Assembly (NCBI RefSeq): GCF_001642475.1
Contig: NW_019173943.1
Span: 186,001 to 250,000, forward strand
Reading direction: 5' to 3'
DNA length: 64,000 nucleotides
Source of the DNA: Fonsecaea monophora
Taxonomy: Eukaryota > Ascomycota > Eurotiomycetes > Chaetothyriales > Herpotrichiellaceae
The first letter of the stretch is position 1, and every line of letters begins with the position of its first letter. Position numbers and translations under genes: made by a program. This document shows positions 24,531 to 35,284 of this stretch, in pieces. The notes beneath the pieces were generated by a model that searched no databases, was not told the DNA's origin, and worked only from the letters and a program-made list of their open reading frames with translations.

Positions 24531-26780
24531 ATGCAGGATACGCCCAAAACTCAGGATGTACCCTGGCTGGCCCTCGATGTCGTTTTACCTAAGCCACTCG
24601 CATACCCAGCAGACCAGGGTCCACTATCTCAAAAATCTCCATATACAGCCTCTTTTGCATCGATGATCAAGAACACCGCTGTAAGGCGGCGTCGCTATCG
24701 GTGCGCCGAAGCGTGCAGCACTTGCAAACGTCGCAAAGAGAAGTGTTCGGGAAGCAGACCCTGCGCTCGCTGCATTGAACGTGGCGTTCATTCGACATGT
24801 CAATCCCAGTCTCGCCAGACGTCCACGGGTTTCACAAAGCCGTACAACATCAATCACGAAGCCTCAATCGACGTCGAATCAATCAGTCAAGATAGGAATG
24901 TGCAAGACGGGCCACCACACGAGTCGCTCTATCCTTTAAGCCTGGCGATGAGCAATACCTCTACGAGCTCTGTTCTCGAGACATCCCGGCTCATACAAGA
25001 CACCAAGGGCAAATACATGTTTATTGGAGACTCGGCTGACTTGTCACTGCTTCAAAACATCTGCAGTCTCGTCGGGACGTGCATCGGACCATGTGCGTTT
25101 GTGGAAGATCCTTTCCGATACCAGATGGTCGAGTCGGCGCCCGAAGGTCCCGCTACCTGGCTGCACGCAACAGACCACCGACCTCCTGTCAAACCGAGTT
25201 TTGATGAGGCAGCTTATTTGATTCGTCGGTATATCATGGCCACAAACTGTGTGCTGGATCTCTTTGACGAGAGTGACCTCCTCGACAATCTCGCAAGTTG
25301 GCTGGAGACTCAACCGCACCACACGTCTGTCTTGAGCGCGATATACTTTCTCGTGTTCGCCATAGGAGCCCAGACATGTCCCGAAGACAAAGATGCACTT
25401 GCCAAGGTCTACTTTGATTATGGTCGGTTTCTGACGGCATCGTATTTCATGGAAGATCCCAGCATTCCAACCGTGCAAGCATACGCTATGATCACAATGT
25501 ACCTGCTGGGGGCGTCTCGAAGAAATGCTGCCTTTATGTATCTCGGAACGGCCGTTCGTGCCGCTTATGCTCTCGGGCTACATCGGTCTGATATCGCCGG
25601 GCTCTTTTCTCCGGCCGAGATCAAAACACGGGAGAGGGTCTGGAAGGTGATGCGGATCCTTGACCTCTTTATGAGCACCTCGCTGGGAAGGCCTCCGTCT
25701 ACGGAAGAGACACGGAACACAGAGCTGGACGAGAACTACTCCCCGTCGGTGGACCTGTGCGCCATCTTTGAAAAGATCTTGACCGACATATATGCGAAGC
25801 GGATGATCTCTACCGACACAATTCAGAAAATCAGCCAACACCATCGCCGATGGACAGTTCGCTTCCACAGCTATCTAGATACAGACCGGATCAAGGACCA
25901 GGAATTCCTCGAGGGCCGGCTGCCAAATATTGGTCTCATACACGTCCATGAAGCATACTACTGGACTATAATGCTTCTCACTCGGCCGTTCTTTGTGGAG
26001 TATATTTCCAGTCGCATTGCACTGAAGGCGCAGAACTGCAGCGATGGAGACAGAAGCCCTGACCCTCTCAGATCTTCCCACCGAATCCAAGTTCACGCTT
26101 GTGTCAACTCTGCGATAAGCACAGTGAATCTGTTAAGAAAGTTACTTGGATTTGAAGGTATACCGAAGAGACTTCCTTTTGTTGTCAATTCGATCTTTGT
26201 TTCAGGTCTCGTGCTGGGATTGTCTTACTTCGGTGACTTGTATAAGATATATCCCTTGGATGACAGCCTCGGCACTGCACTGCGGCTGCTTGACCTCTTT
26301 CCACACGACGCTGTGGCAAAAAGGAATCTGGTGATTCTTCAGTCACTGCTAGATGCATGCAAGATCTACGTTAGGAGGAAAACGACAGAAAATATGGCAA
26401 TTCACTCTCAACTGGTGAGTGGGATGTTTGGACAAATCCGTAGAGAGGATGAGAAGGAACATTTGAGCACGACAAGTATTCCGGCGAGAGATACCCGCTC
26501 TGTCGACAACATCGAGAACCTCCTAGGTCGACCAGACTTGCATACCGACCAAGGACTGAGCACTTTGCCCACCGATGCCAATGGCGAAAATGCTGGATCG
26601 CATACGCTCGATGACACAGACATCGATAACCTCAATCTCGAGGTATTGGCTGGTCCCTCTGCATTTGACGATGACATCTCGATGTTGCCTCCTATGTCTC
26701 CAAGGACGTTATGGTTCGGCTCGTACGAGGATAACGTGCCCTTGTTCTCTATGATGGATGAGCGAGATTTCCTGGAATAG
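24531..26780 (+). CDS. Zn(II)2Cys6 transcription factor with fungal regulator domain
   Basis: A single exon of 749 residues. The zinc cluster is Cys62, 65, 72, 78, 81 and 90 (CSTCKRRKEKCSGSRPCARC core) preceded by a strongly basic stretch of five Arg. The middle region (about 220-480) has the pattern of the fungal-specific regulator domain: TNCVLDLFDES, then YLGTAVRAAYALGLHRSD and RERVWKVMRILDLFMSTSLGRPP. The C-terminus is acidic (DDTDIDNLNLEVL, FDDDISMLPP), as in activation domains. It lies 1.4 kb upstream of a co-oriented Baeyer-Villiger-type monooxygenase and could regulate it; that is inference from position only. Confidence 0.88.
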   Translation: MQDTPKTQDVPWLALDVVLPKPLAYPADQGPLSQKSPYTASFASMIKNTAVRRRRYRCAEACSTCKRRKEKCSGSRPCARCIERGVHSTCQSQSRQTSTGFTKPYNINHEASIDVESISQDRNVQDGPPHESLYPLSLAMSNTSTSSVLETSRLIQDTKGKYMFIGDSADLSLLQNICSLVGTCIGPCAFVEDPFRYQMVESAPEGPATWLHATDHRPPVKPSFDEAAYLIRRYIMATNCVLDLFDESDLLDNLASWLETQPHHTSVLSAIYFLVFAIGAQTCPEDKDALAKVYFDYGRFLTASYFMEDPSIPTVQAYAMITMYLLGASRRNAAFMYLGTAVRAAYALGLHRSDIAGLFSPAEIKTRERVWKVMRILDLFMSTSLGRPPSTEETRNTELDENYSPSVDLCAIFEKILTDIYAKRMISTDTIQKISQHHRRWTVRFHSYLDTDRIKDQEFLEGRLPNIGLIHVHEAYYWTIMLLTRPFFVEYISSRIALKAQNCSDGDRSPDPLRSSHRIQVHACVNSAISTVNLLRKLLGFEGIPKRLPFVVNSIFVSGLVLGLSYFGDLYKIYPLDDSLGTALRLLDLFPHDAVAKRNLVILQSLLDACKIYVRRKTTENMAIHSQLVSGMFGQIRREDEKEHLSTTSIPARDTRSVDNIENLLGRPDLHTDQGLSTLPTDANGENAGSHTLDDTDIDNLNLEVLAGPSAFDDDISMLPPMSPRTLWFGSYEDNVPLFSMMDERDFLE

Positions 26781-28155
26781 TGGTGACTGTTAGAAACGCC
26801 TCATTGACTGCTCTTTGTGCAGAAACTTGACTCTTGGATAGTTGAACACTCGGGAAGGATCTGCGCATGGGGACATAGGCAATATGCCTCCAGCCGCGGA
26901 CTCAACTGGATACTGAGCTTGTGCCTCTTCTTCTTTGAGCAGCCATAGCGTCTATGCGACTCTTTGCCGACAAGGTCTGCTGAGGTCTGCAATGTCGTTT
27001 TGCAGCAATGCGACTCGTCTCATGGCCCTGCAATATCTGTTGTGTCTCTTGGGGCCAGCAGGTTTCTCCAGTGCCCAAATCAACAAGCCTGAGAAATAGT
27101 TCTTGTCACTTTTCTACCTCGATGACTTCCTTCGCACTCAAGACCTCTGGGGAGGGGCATGGGCTGTACCCCCTTCCAGGCCTGTGTACAGAATCCCACC
27201 AAGGAGGCTTCGGGCTGGGCATCCTTTCCGAAAACCCTTCGGCCTGTGGATGCATGCATCCATACAAGCAGGGGATTTGCAGAGCGGGCCAATGAGAGGA
27301 GATGCCGAAAAACCACGACGCTATGCTTCCGATGAGAATGCGTCTCCCCAGATTTCCGACCCCCAAATTCATTGCCGATTTTACCTCCCGACTGATATGG
27401 AAACCACTCAGAGTTGACGCTCCCCAGAGTGAGGCTTACTCCATATTCATGCACGACACTGCGGGGTGGTTGACTCGGTTGAAGTCGTCGTCCTCAAGGC
27501 CGACACCTAGCCTTGTAATAGTCCGTTTGTCTGACCCAATCCACGTTATCAACGTCACCAGCCACGCTGTCTCTGGAAGTTTTCACTCCCGGTGCATGAT
27601 CGGCATAGTCTCTCAATCGGCTTGACGGCTGCTTCATTGTGACCGATGCATGGCTACTGGAGGAAAGCGACCAGCTACTACGTGTCTTGTAATCATATGC
27701 ATCGACCAGAGAGATCATGCTTCGGATGGCAATGGGAGAAGCCTGTGACCCGGAGATCCATAGCATGGTCGTGATGTTTGTTGTTGGAGTTTATGATTTT
27801 GGCAGACCTTGCCCAGTCGTTCAGCTTGATGTCGATATGGTGACTGCTTCCGACCTGTGGAGCATCAGTCTCCCAGGGGGCAATGCATAAGTGAGGTTCA
27901 CTTGTCCTAAGGATCTGCTGGTTCTTCTCCCATGGGACCTCCTTATCCTTTCGTCGGGAATGGCCTTGATTGGCCAGTGGGCTGAATTCACCATGTCCTC
28001 TACCAATGGCATATGGTACTTAAAGCATGAAGCTGCCATACTGAAAACCCGTCTATGTGTCCAGAAAGCCCATTCTTATATCGAAACCGCCTGGAAAATC
28101 TTCTCGTCTCATACTCTGTCTTCAAAACTGCACATCCTGTCTCGGCACGCCTGGC
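26781..28155. other. Intergenic, 1.4 kb, no gene recognised
   Basis: Upstream region of the monooxygenase at 28156. Small open frames occur on both strands but match nothing I know and show no splice-joined conserved motif. A hidden short gene cannot be excluded. Confidence 0.4.
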
Positions 28156-29907
28156 ATGGACTCCTTACCGCAGACAATTGAGCTCGATGCGCTCATTGTC
28201 GGAGCTGGCTTTGGGGGAGTCTACCAGTTGAAAAGACTGCGCGAGGAAGGCTACAAGGTCAAGATCGTCGACAGTGCTTCAAGCTGGGGTGGTGTATGGT
28301 ATTGGAACCGATACCCGGGGGCACGTGTGGATAGCCCGATTCCTTTCTACGAGTTTTCCGATCCTCTGCTCTGGCGGGACTGGCGCTGGAAGCAGCGGTT
28401 CCCCGGCAGCGCCGAACTTCGAGACTACTTCGCCTTTGTTGCAAAGAGGTGGGATCTAGACAGAGATGCCATATTCAACACTATGGTGACCGCAGCGACG
28501 TGGGATGATGAGAATGCTAAGTGGCACATAACGACCAAGGGAGGCCCCAGCTTCGTTGCGAAGTTCCTCCTCTTGAATACCGGATTCTCGGCCAAGAGAC
28601 ATATCCCCGACTGGCCTGGCATCGAGAAGTTCCGCGGGACCTTTGTCCATCCTTCATACTGGCCCAAAGAAGACCAAGACCTGCAGGGAAAGAGAATCGC
28701 GGTAATTGGAACGGGGTCAACTGGAGTGCAACTTGCTCAGGAGCTCAGTAAGGTGGCCAAAGACTTTGTACTTTTCCAGCGGACCCCGAACCTGGCAATA
28801 CCCATGAAGCAGATCGAATACACTGGCGATGAACAGATTGCTCCACTCCGAGAGTACCCAGACCTCTTTGCCGGACGGATCAATTCTTTTGGTGGGTTTT
28901 CGTACAACTTCTTGCCACGGGCCACGTTTGACGACACCCCGGAGAAAAGGAGAGAGACATACGAAGAGCTTTGGGCCAAGGGAGACTTTCACTATTGGCT
29001 CGCGACATACTATGACATGCTCTTCAATGAAGAGGCCAACAAGGAAGCATATGAATTCTGGAAAGCCAAGGTGCGCGCCCGCATTCACGACCCGGACCTA
29101 CAAGAGTCGCTTGCACCCGAGATCCAGCCGCACGCCTTTGGCTGCAAGCGAATCTCGCTGGAGAATGGCTACTACGAGATCTTCAGCCAACCCAACACGA
29201 CGCTGGTCGACATGAAGAGGACGCCGATTGTCGAGTTTACGGAACGCGGCATCCGGACCGTCGACCGCGACTTCGACCTCGACTACATTGTCTGCGCGAC
29301 GGGCTTCGATGCCATCACCGGCGGGCTGAAGCAGATCGACATCTCTGGCGTGGGTGGCCAGAAGCTTGCTGAGAAGTGGGAAAAGGGCACCAAGACGTAC
29401 CTGGGCCTCTGCGTCGCGGGTTTCCCCAACATGTTCTTCACCTACGGGCCCCAGGCCCCGACCGCCCTCTGTAACGGCCCGACCTGCGCCGAGGTGCAGG
29501 GCGAGTGGATCGTGCAGACGATCAAGGACATGGACAGCTCGGGATTGAAAAAGATCGAGGCCAACCCCGACGTCGAGGACGAGTGGGCTCAGGATGTCTG
29601 GAAACTGGCCAACGCGACGCTGTTGCCAAAGACCAAATCAGTATGTGGCTCTTTTTTTTTCTTGATTTCTTTACCTTTTCCTTGTCGCTTCCCTTCCCTC
29701 AACCCGTTTACTGCGTTTCCCCCTTATCCTTTTCCCCATTCGTTCGATCCGCATTTCTCGCTGACGAAACTTCGGCAGTGGTACATGGGCGACAATATCC
29801 CCGGGAAGCCGAGGGAGCCGCTCATCTACCTGGGTGGTGTGCCTACTTACTACAAGACCATCAAGGAGTGTGCGCAGCAGGGTTACAAGGGGTTTACGCG
29901 TGTGTAG
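28156..29907 (+). CDS. FAD-dependent monooxygenase, Baeyer-Villiger type
   Basis: Exons 28156-29640 and 29779-29907 encode 537 residues. The 138-base intron (GTATGT..CAG, pyrimidine-rich) is in frame and stop-free, so the gene also reads as one open frame. The start is the ATG of MDSLPQ. There is an FAD Rossmann motif GAGFGG at 16-21, the Baeyer-Villiger fingerprint FxGxxxHxxxWP at 159-170 (FRGTFVHPSYWP), and the NADPH motif GTGSTG at 185-190. The enzyme inserts oxygen next to a carbonyl to form an ester or lactone, or acts on a related soft nucleophile. The substrate is unknown. No signal peptide is seen. Confidence 0.92.
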   Translation: MDSLPQTIELDALIVGAGFGGVYQLKRLREEGYKVKIVDSASSWGGVWYWNRYPGARVDSPIPFYEFSDPLLWRDWRWKQRFPGSAELRDYFAFVAKRWDLDRDAIFNTMVTAATWDDENAKWHITTKGGPSFVAKFLLLNTGFSAKRHIPDWPGIEKFRGTFVHPSYWPKEDQDLQGKRIAVIGTGSTGVQLAQELSKVAKDFVLFQRTPNLAIPMKQIEYTGDEQIAPLREYPDLFAGRINSFGGFSYNFLPRATFDDTPEKRRETYEELWAKGDFHYWLATYYDMLFNEEANKEAYEFWKAKVRARIHDPDLQESLAPEIQPHAFGCKRISLENGYYEIFSQPNTTLVDMKRTPIVEFTERGIRTVDRDFDLDYIVCATGFDAITGGLKQIDISGVGGQKLAEKWEKGTKTYLGLCVAGFPNMFFTYGPQAPTALCNGPTCAEVQGEWIVQTIKDMDSSGLKKIEANPDVEDEWAQDVWKLANATLLPKTKSVCGSFFFLISLPFPCRFPSLNPFTAFPPYPFPHSFDPHFSLTKLRQWYMGDNIPGKPREPLIYLGGVPTYYKTIKECAQQGYKGFTRV

Positions 29908-30429
29908 GATAGGATAGATACCTATTTAGGTAGATGGATGGGTAGATGATTCCAAGGCCCTCGTCATACTCAAGTGGTACTGGCTATTGTGCAAGGCATT
30001 TTCTATGTCGCTCGCTCTCCTTTTTATTGGGTTCAAGAATAAAGAGTCCATGTGATCAACCAGCACGTCATAATGTCTCTGTTGATGCTATGCGATGATG
30101 TGCTATTGCTACGTGATGCTTTTTAAAACCTCCTTCATATGCGTAGAGTCCCATCATCACCGCTGTCAAGATACCGTCCCTGACACTCACTGTCCGATTA
30201 AACGCCCTCGAATCCCTTAAATCCCAACCGACCCCGACCGCGCCCGCCGCTAATGGTACAACAGGGGTATCGTATCTGATCCGCCCGATCCGTCAAATCT
30301 CGTGTCTTGGCTTTGGGGGCCCAGCTGCACCAGCACGTCAAGAACGAACGCACGAACCGTGCTGGTTGGCTCGCTGGTCGGCTTGCTCAAGCAAGAACGC
30401 CTTGAGCCTTGAGCCTTTGGATTCACTGA
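29908..30429. other. Intergenic between convergent genes
   Basis: 3' regions of the monooxygenase and RPB11. No gene is seen. Confidence 0.5.
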
Positions 30430-30951
30430 TCACTGGCCGTTCTGGGCACCGCCGACCATCTTCCTCAACTCGTACTCTCTCGTAAAGTTTGTCTTGAGCA
30501 CGTCTAGGTCGTGGACCAGGTCGCGGGAGCTGGCCAGCACGGCTTCTTTCGGGGTGATTTCGCCGTCGGTCTGGACTCGGAGTTCGAATTTGGCGAAGAG
30601 AGGGTGCGGGATCTAAAAGGAACAAGGTTTGTGTTAGTATTTGTGTGTGATTCCAAGAGGGCTGGCTGGGGCCCTTGCACATGACGCACTCGATAAGCAG
30701 CAAACGTGACGTGGCTATTCTTTAGAAGCTTGTCGCGCAGGAGATTGGCGAGGGTGTGGTCTTCCTTGTTGAAGGTGAAGATGGTCGTGTTTGGAGTACC
30801 TACGTCGCGTGGATCAGTTAGGAGTTCATTGGGCCCTGTCGTCAATGCAAGACTTACGGGTGTCGATCTTCTCTTCAATCTTCTTCTCATCATCTCCAAG
30901 AAGGAAAGCCTCGGTACTATTTGCCCAACAGTTAGCATGTGTCAGGCCCAT
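30430..30951 (-). CDS. RPB11: RNA polymerase II subunit RPB11 (5' end uncertain)
   Basis: Three joined segments are clear: a segment ending at 30858, then 30799-30690 and 30612-30430, with introns of 58 and 77 bases. They give EAFLLGDDEKK, NTTIFTFNKEDHTLANLL and IPHPLFAKFELRVQTDGEI, the core of RPB11, which dimerises with RPB3 in the polymerase II assembly platform. The 5' end is ambiguous. With the in-frame ATG at 30951 the protein is 128 residues. However, GCTAAC followed by AAATAG just upstream of EAFLL looks like a branch site and acceptor, putting the true exon start at 30916 with a first exon further up, for example ATG 31092 to donor GTGCGC at 31060 (127 residues). Confidence 0.85.
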
Positions 30952-31060
30952 ATTTTGAAGTAAAACATGTCGGGAAAGCAGGCACGCGTGATTGCTAGAG
31001 GAATAATTTGGCCAAGGGTTCGGGGTCCAGCTATTCGCCTGTCTCTTGCAAAATGCGCAC

Positions 31061-31658
31061 CACTCAAGTCTGTTGATCTCCTCATGGTGCATCTGCTCCA
31101 GTTGGAAGAACTGGTAGCGACGGTTCGCAGGGTGGTTCCTCCAGGCAGAGCCGTCGATTGGCCAGCCACCGGGCCCGGCACCAGGATAGGTACCGGTATT
31201 TGAACGTGGTTTGGATGGCGAAGATAGAGAAGCCGGATCCGGTATGGAAGGCAAACCAGGTTCTTCCGTGCCAGCCATCTCGACGGGATCCTCGGTCGCA
31301 GCGGTGGTGGTGGTGGTGGTGTCTGCACTTCCAGAGCTATGAAATTGTGTCAAAAATAAATCGAGGTTCCCTTGGTGGGCCTGGGTCCAAGTCCGGATTC
31401 CAGAACTGATCCAGGTCCAGGAGGCCAGAGGAAGCGCGACCGTGGAGAAATTGAAACTTACGCTGTCGGGATGTTGACACTGTTTGTGTCAATTCCGGAA
31501 TTGACGCTTCCCCGGTATTTATTCTTTGGATGATCAGGCCAACGCTGGTTCTCGACGATGATAAGTTGGCCAGACAAGGTTCGTCTAGGTGAGAGAATAT
31601 CCATAGGAGGAGTCTGGTCATTCGTGGCCGCAGCCTGGTCGGAAGACGTCTCGGACAT
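31061..31658 (-). CDS. Uncharacterised coding block upstream of RPB11
   Basis: A start at 31658 (MSETSSDQAAATNDQTPP), a donor at 31461 and an acceptor at 31337 join two open segments (31658-31462, 31336-31061) in frame. The product is Ser/Thr/Pro-rich and then contains NHPANRRYQFFQLEQMHHEE. The frame does not stop; it stays open into the RPB11 exon and can be spliced onto it in phase. I do not recognise the sequence. It may be a separate short gene with a missed terminal exon, a 5' extension of RPB11, or untranslated leader that happens to be open. Confidence 0.35.
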
Positions 31659-32796
31659 GGATGACGACAGTTTCTCTGACAGGAAGATTTTGAAAGGCAG
31701 TTCCGAGAAATGGTGAGATACCGAAGAAGGATAAATTGTTAGGGGAGGCAGCAGATGGCGAAGGTGAGGTCTGATCTTCGAGCAGGCAGAAAGGTGCGCC
31801 AAGGCCAAGGTTGTTTGACGCAGGCAGTTTGCAAGGAAACACATCACGGTTACCAACAGGTCATTTGAGGAAGACTTTGTCCAGGCGTATGGCCTTGTTA
31901 CTTGGGCGAAACCAGGGGGTTTGGAAGGGTCGAGGACGTTTGCTCTGTGGGCTCGTCGCTTTGTGTGTGAATCAACCACCTCTTTCACCCCCTTTCCTCC
32001 TCATGTTTTCTTCGGCTCTTAAAGCAAGTGGTTCCAAGAAGGACAACGAAAGCGTGCAAGATCGACAAACAAAAGAAAGCCGAGAACATACCGGTCAGGG
32101 GCATTCATATTGTCAAAACGAGATGGAAAATATCCAGAAGGTCCAAAAGACAGAAAAAACAAAGAGATCCTAAATTCGACGGGCTAAAGCGACGGTGACG
32201 TCTGAAGACAGGGGAGGCCTAAGTAGCAAGCTAGATCATAGATTGAAGGACACAGAGCAATGGCAACAAGAGATGGAATAATGAAGACGCCGTGTCTCGT
32301 TGGCGTCGTCGATCTGAAAAGTCGGAGTCGATAAATCGGGAGACAAATCATGCAAATATGCCAAGGGTCATGTGACTATCAAATAACTGACTCGGCGCAG
32401 CCACTTTTTTTGTTCGGTGCTTGTTTTGAATCCAGGGACTGAGTTCAACCAACGACATCTCCGCGGCCGGTGCCATGGATCCTCCAATTGGTTGCTTTGG
32501 ACTATTCTCCGATTCCTGTCCTTGATCTTTGCGCCATGGAAAGCTCCCTCCGCGGACCACAGGACTGAGAATCCACGCAATGCTGTCACACCTTTTGCCT
32601 TAAGAAAACCGGGAGTCAGCGGTTTCAGTTCTGACCTGCACGTTGAGATTTGCGGCATACCGTCCTGACTTTCGCAACTGAGTTCGGTAAAGAGCTCTCC
32701 CTCTCTGACGTTGTATAGGTCTGGTTCTTTTCGATTTAAGAGCTCCTGTGCAATAGTCTTGCAAAACTCGTCGTTAGAACAGTTGCTGGCTCAAGT
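31659..32796. other. Divergent intergenic region
   Basis: Promoter side of the RPB11-linked block and of the nitronate monooxygenase. Nothing else is recognised. Confidence 0.5.
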
Positions 32797-33858
32797 ATGC
32801 CGTCCCATGCACTTCACGATGACTATCCATGGACAACCGCCGATCTCCCATTGGTGGTATCGGCGCCTATGATGAAAATCACAATGGGTCGTCTGGCAGT
32901 CTCTGTGTCTGCGAACGGCGGTATTGGGTTCCTGGCGGGCGGCTTCGACCTCTCTTCCCTGCTGCAGAACCTCTCCGAAGCAGCAGAATATGCAAAGTCC
33001 ACAAACGTGCCGCTCCGTGACGGGTTACTCCCCATCGGCGTGGGCATCCAGAACTGGGGTAGCTCCCTCGAACTGCTGGCTGGAGCCCTGGAGAAACATC
33101 CCGTCGCGGCGGTGTGGTTCTTCGCGCCCACGCACCTCAGCGATCTCCTCGACTGGGCCAAAGCTGTCCGCCACCTGAGCAACGAGCGCACCAAGATCTG
33201 GGTCCAGGTGGGCACGGTGGCCGAGGCGATCGAAGTCGCCAAGACGACGAAACCGGACGTGTTGATCGTGCAGGGCTCCGACTCGGGCGGTCACGGACTC
33301 GCGCAGAGGGCCAGTCTGCTCACGCTCCTCCCCGAAGTGAAGGACACCTTTGAGAGGGAAGGCATCGACATCCCCGTCCTCGCCGCGGGGGGCATCATGG
33401 ACGGACGCGGCGCCGCGGCTGCCCTGGCCCTCGGTGCCGACGGCGTGTGTCTGGGCACACGGTTTCTCGCGTGCGACGAGGCCGTCATCGCAAAGGGCTA
33501 CCAGGACGAAGTGCTCCGCGTCACCGACGGAGGGACCAGCACCGTCTCGACCACCATCTACGACGTCGTCAGAGGCATCCGCGGCTGGCCCCAGGCGTAC
33601 ACGGGCCGCGGCGTCGTGAACCGCACCTACCTGGACGCGGTGCACGGCGGCATGGGCGACAAGGAGAACGTCGAGCTTTACAAGCAGGCCATGGAGATGG
33701 GCGATGCGGGCTGGGGCCCCGAAGGGAGAATGACCACCTACGCGGGCACGGGGATAGGATTGGTCAAGGAGGTCAGGTCCGCAGGGGATATTGTGCGCAG
33801 CGTCCAGCGAGAGGCGGTACAAGTCCTACAGAAGTCTGCCTCGAGATACGGGAAATGA
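32797..33858 (+). CDS. Nitronate monooxygenase (2-nitropropane dioxygenase family)
   Basis: A single exon of 353 residues, normal length for the family. The FMN TIM-barrel motifs are in order: VSAPMM near the start, GSDSGGHG at 160-167 with the likely catalytic His166, AAGGIMDGRG at 196-205 and GADGVCLGTRF at 213-223. The family oxidises alkyl nitronates such as propionate-3-nitronate to carbonyl compounds plus nitrite, and protects against plant or fungal nitro toxins. The coding part is markedly richer in GC than its flanks, giving long chance frames on the opposite strand. Confidence 0.93.
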   Translation: MPSHALHDDYPWTTADLPLVVSAPMMKITMGRLAVSVSANGGIGFLAGGFDLSSLLQNLSEAAEYAKSTNVPLRDGLLPIGVGIQNWGSSLELLAGALEKHPVAAVWFFAPTHLSDLLDWAKAVRHLSNERTKIWVQVGTVAEAIEVAKTTKPDVLIVQGSDSGGHGLAQRASLLTLLPEVKDTFEREGIDIPVLAAGGIMDGRGAAAALALGADGVCLGTRFLACDEAVIAKGYQDEVLRVTDGGTSTVSTTIYDVVRGIRGWPQAYTGRGVVNRTYLDAVHGGMGDKENVELYKQAMEMGDAGWGPEGRMTTYAGTGIGLVKEVRSAGDIVRSVQREAVQVLQKSASRYGK

Positions 33859-34237
33859 AAATGATGTATTGTTTAGCCCTCCGCTCTCTTCCTTCTGGGG
33901 AGTGTGTTGCGCGCTGAAGGACCGATTACACAATTTTTGTTTTGATAACTAGTTTCTTCATTTTTCCGGGGAGGCTGTACTCTCAAGCAGCACTGCTCAC
34001 TAGGCTTTTCGTCAAATATACATACAGAATATTCGTCCCCTCATGCGCGCGATATGCGACTGTTCCACCATTCCCGTTTCTTCCAGCCAGCTCAAGGCAA
34101 AAACCTAAGAGGTGAGAACGATATCGCTTCATGTCCTGTTCTCGTCCCTCTCCACCTTTCTCCCTGCTTGGTTGATACCACGGCGGTCTAATCCGGACGG
34201 CCTGGAAAGGGAAAAAATTCCAAAACGATTTTCTTCC
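33859..34237. other. Intergenic between convergent genes
   Basis: 3' ends of the nitronate monooxygenase and LSM5. No gene is seen. Confidence 0.5.
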
Positions 34238-35284
34238 TCACGATGCCGTTGCCGGGACGGGGCCTTCGCCGCCTGGGATTAACTGTTCGCGGAAATCAGT
34301 CAGGATAAATCTTTGTAGAAGTGTGCCAAGTGCGCAGGGCGATGGGTGTGATATGAGAAGGGGTCTTTGGGGGAGAAACGGCAATAGAAGGGGAAAGAGA
34401 CATCTGAGCGACGAGCCCGAGGGGCAAATAGGTATATCAAGGACAGTGAGAGCTGAGGAAAGTAGGGTATGCAGTTATGAATTGATGGGGGTGAGAACGT
34501 GCGTAGATGTCCTGTCATACGTACCATGCAGATGTTATTCCCGTTCAGAAGGATCTTGGGCAGCCGCGTTTGAGCCCCGGTGTAATCGCTTATTGAGCAC
34601 TGTCAGCCTCGCGTCACTCGAATACTTGGATCGTGTTGGGGCGGGTACAGTGTATATATAGTGGGCGAGAAAATGCCAACACCAAGAAATACCACAGACG
34701 GGCAAGACTTACAATTCAATCACGTCCTCGAGAACCATGTCTAATACACGGCGGAGAAAAGGAACATGGTTAGCAGGTATATCCTCTTCCTCGTGCTTTT
34801 GACATATCTCCGCTCTCTTGCAGGGCATCTAGCCCGGTATGGGCGAACCGGGGAAATACTTACTGACATAGTCGTCGAACCCGATCAATGTACCGGCGAA
34901 TTCTGCACATCGACAATCAAAAGCGTCAGTCAAAAGCCCACGAATCAGAAATACAACTAGAGAATCTCCAACACAGGACCGCCGATGGGCAGTGGACCCT
35001 TAATAAGACCCCGGTGAGACATCCGGCACGGACCCATTGACAAAATCCACGAATTGTTTTTTTTTCCCTGCACTGTGCAGGAATTCAAAGATGTGAACGT
35101 CTGCCACTCCCTTCCTTACCTTTGTCGCCTTTCATGACGATCCAGATCCTCGAGCCGACGCACTTGTCGATCAATTCTGTTCCCAGGACGTGGTCAGCCT
35201 CTAGCTATCTGAGTCTCTCCACGCAGAAGGACAATATGCGGTGAACTATGGGGATATACCTAGGGGCAGGAGTTGCGACGCCAT
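34238..35284 (-). CDS. LSM5: U6 snRNA-associated Sm-like protein LSm5
   Basis: Six small exons (35284-35260, 35176-35120, 34902-34864, 34740-34713, 34588-34525, 34282-34238) splice to 85 residues, so the gene is invisible as a long open frame. The product starts MASQLLPLELIDKCVGSRIW, has the Sm1 segment ending GTLIGFDDYVNMVLEDV and the Sm2 segment LPKILLNGNNICM, and closes with IPGGEGPVP; this is the LSm5 pattern. LSm5 is part of the LSm2-8 ring on U6 snRNA in splicing and of the LSm1-7 ring in mRNA decay. Every donor begins GT, and total exon length is 258 bases with all phases matching. Introns make up three quarters of the gene. Confidence 0.93.

Noticed and set aside
33025..33822. 265-codon frame opposite the nitronate monooxygenase
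   Set aside because: A chance antisense frame in GC-rich coding DNA; the plus-strand product has all family motifs.
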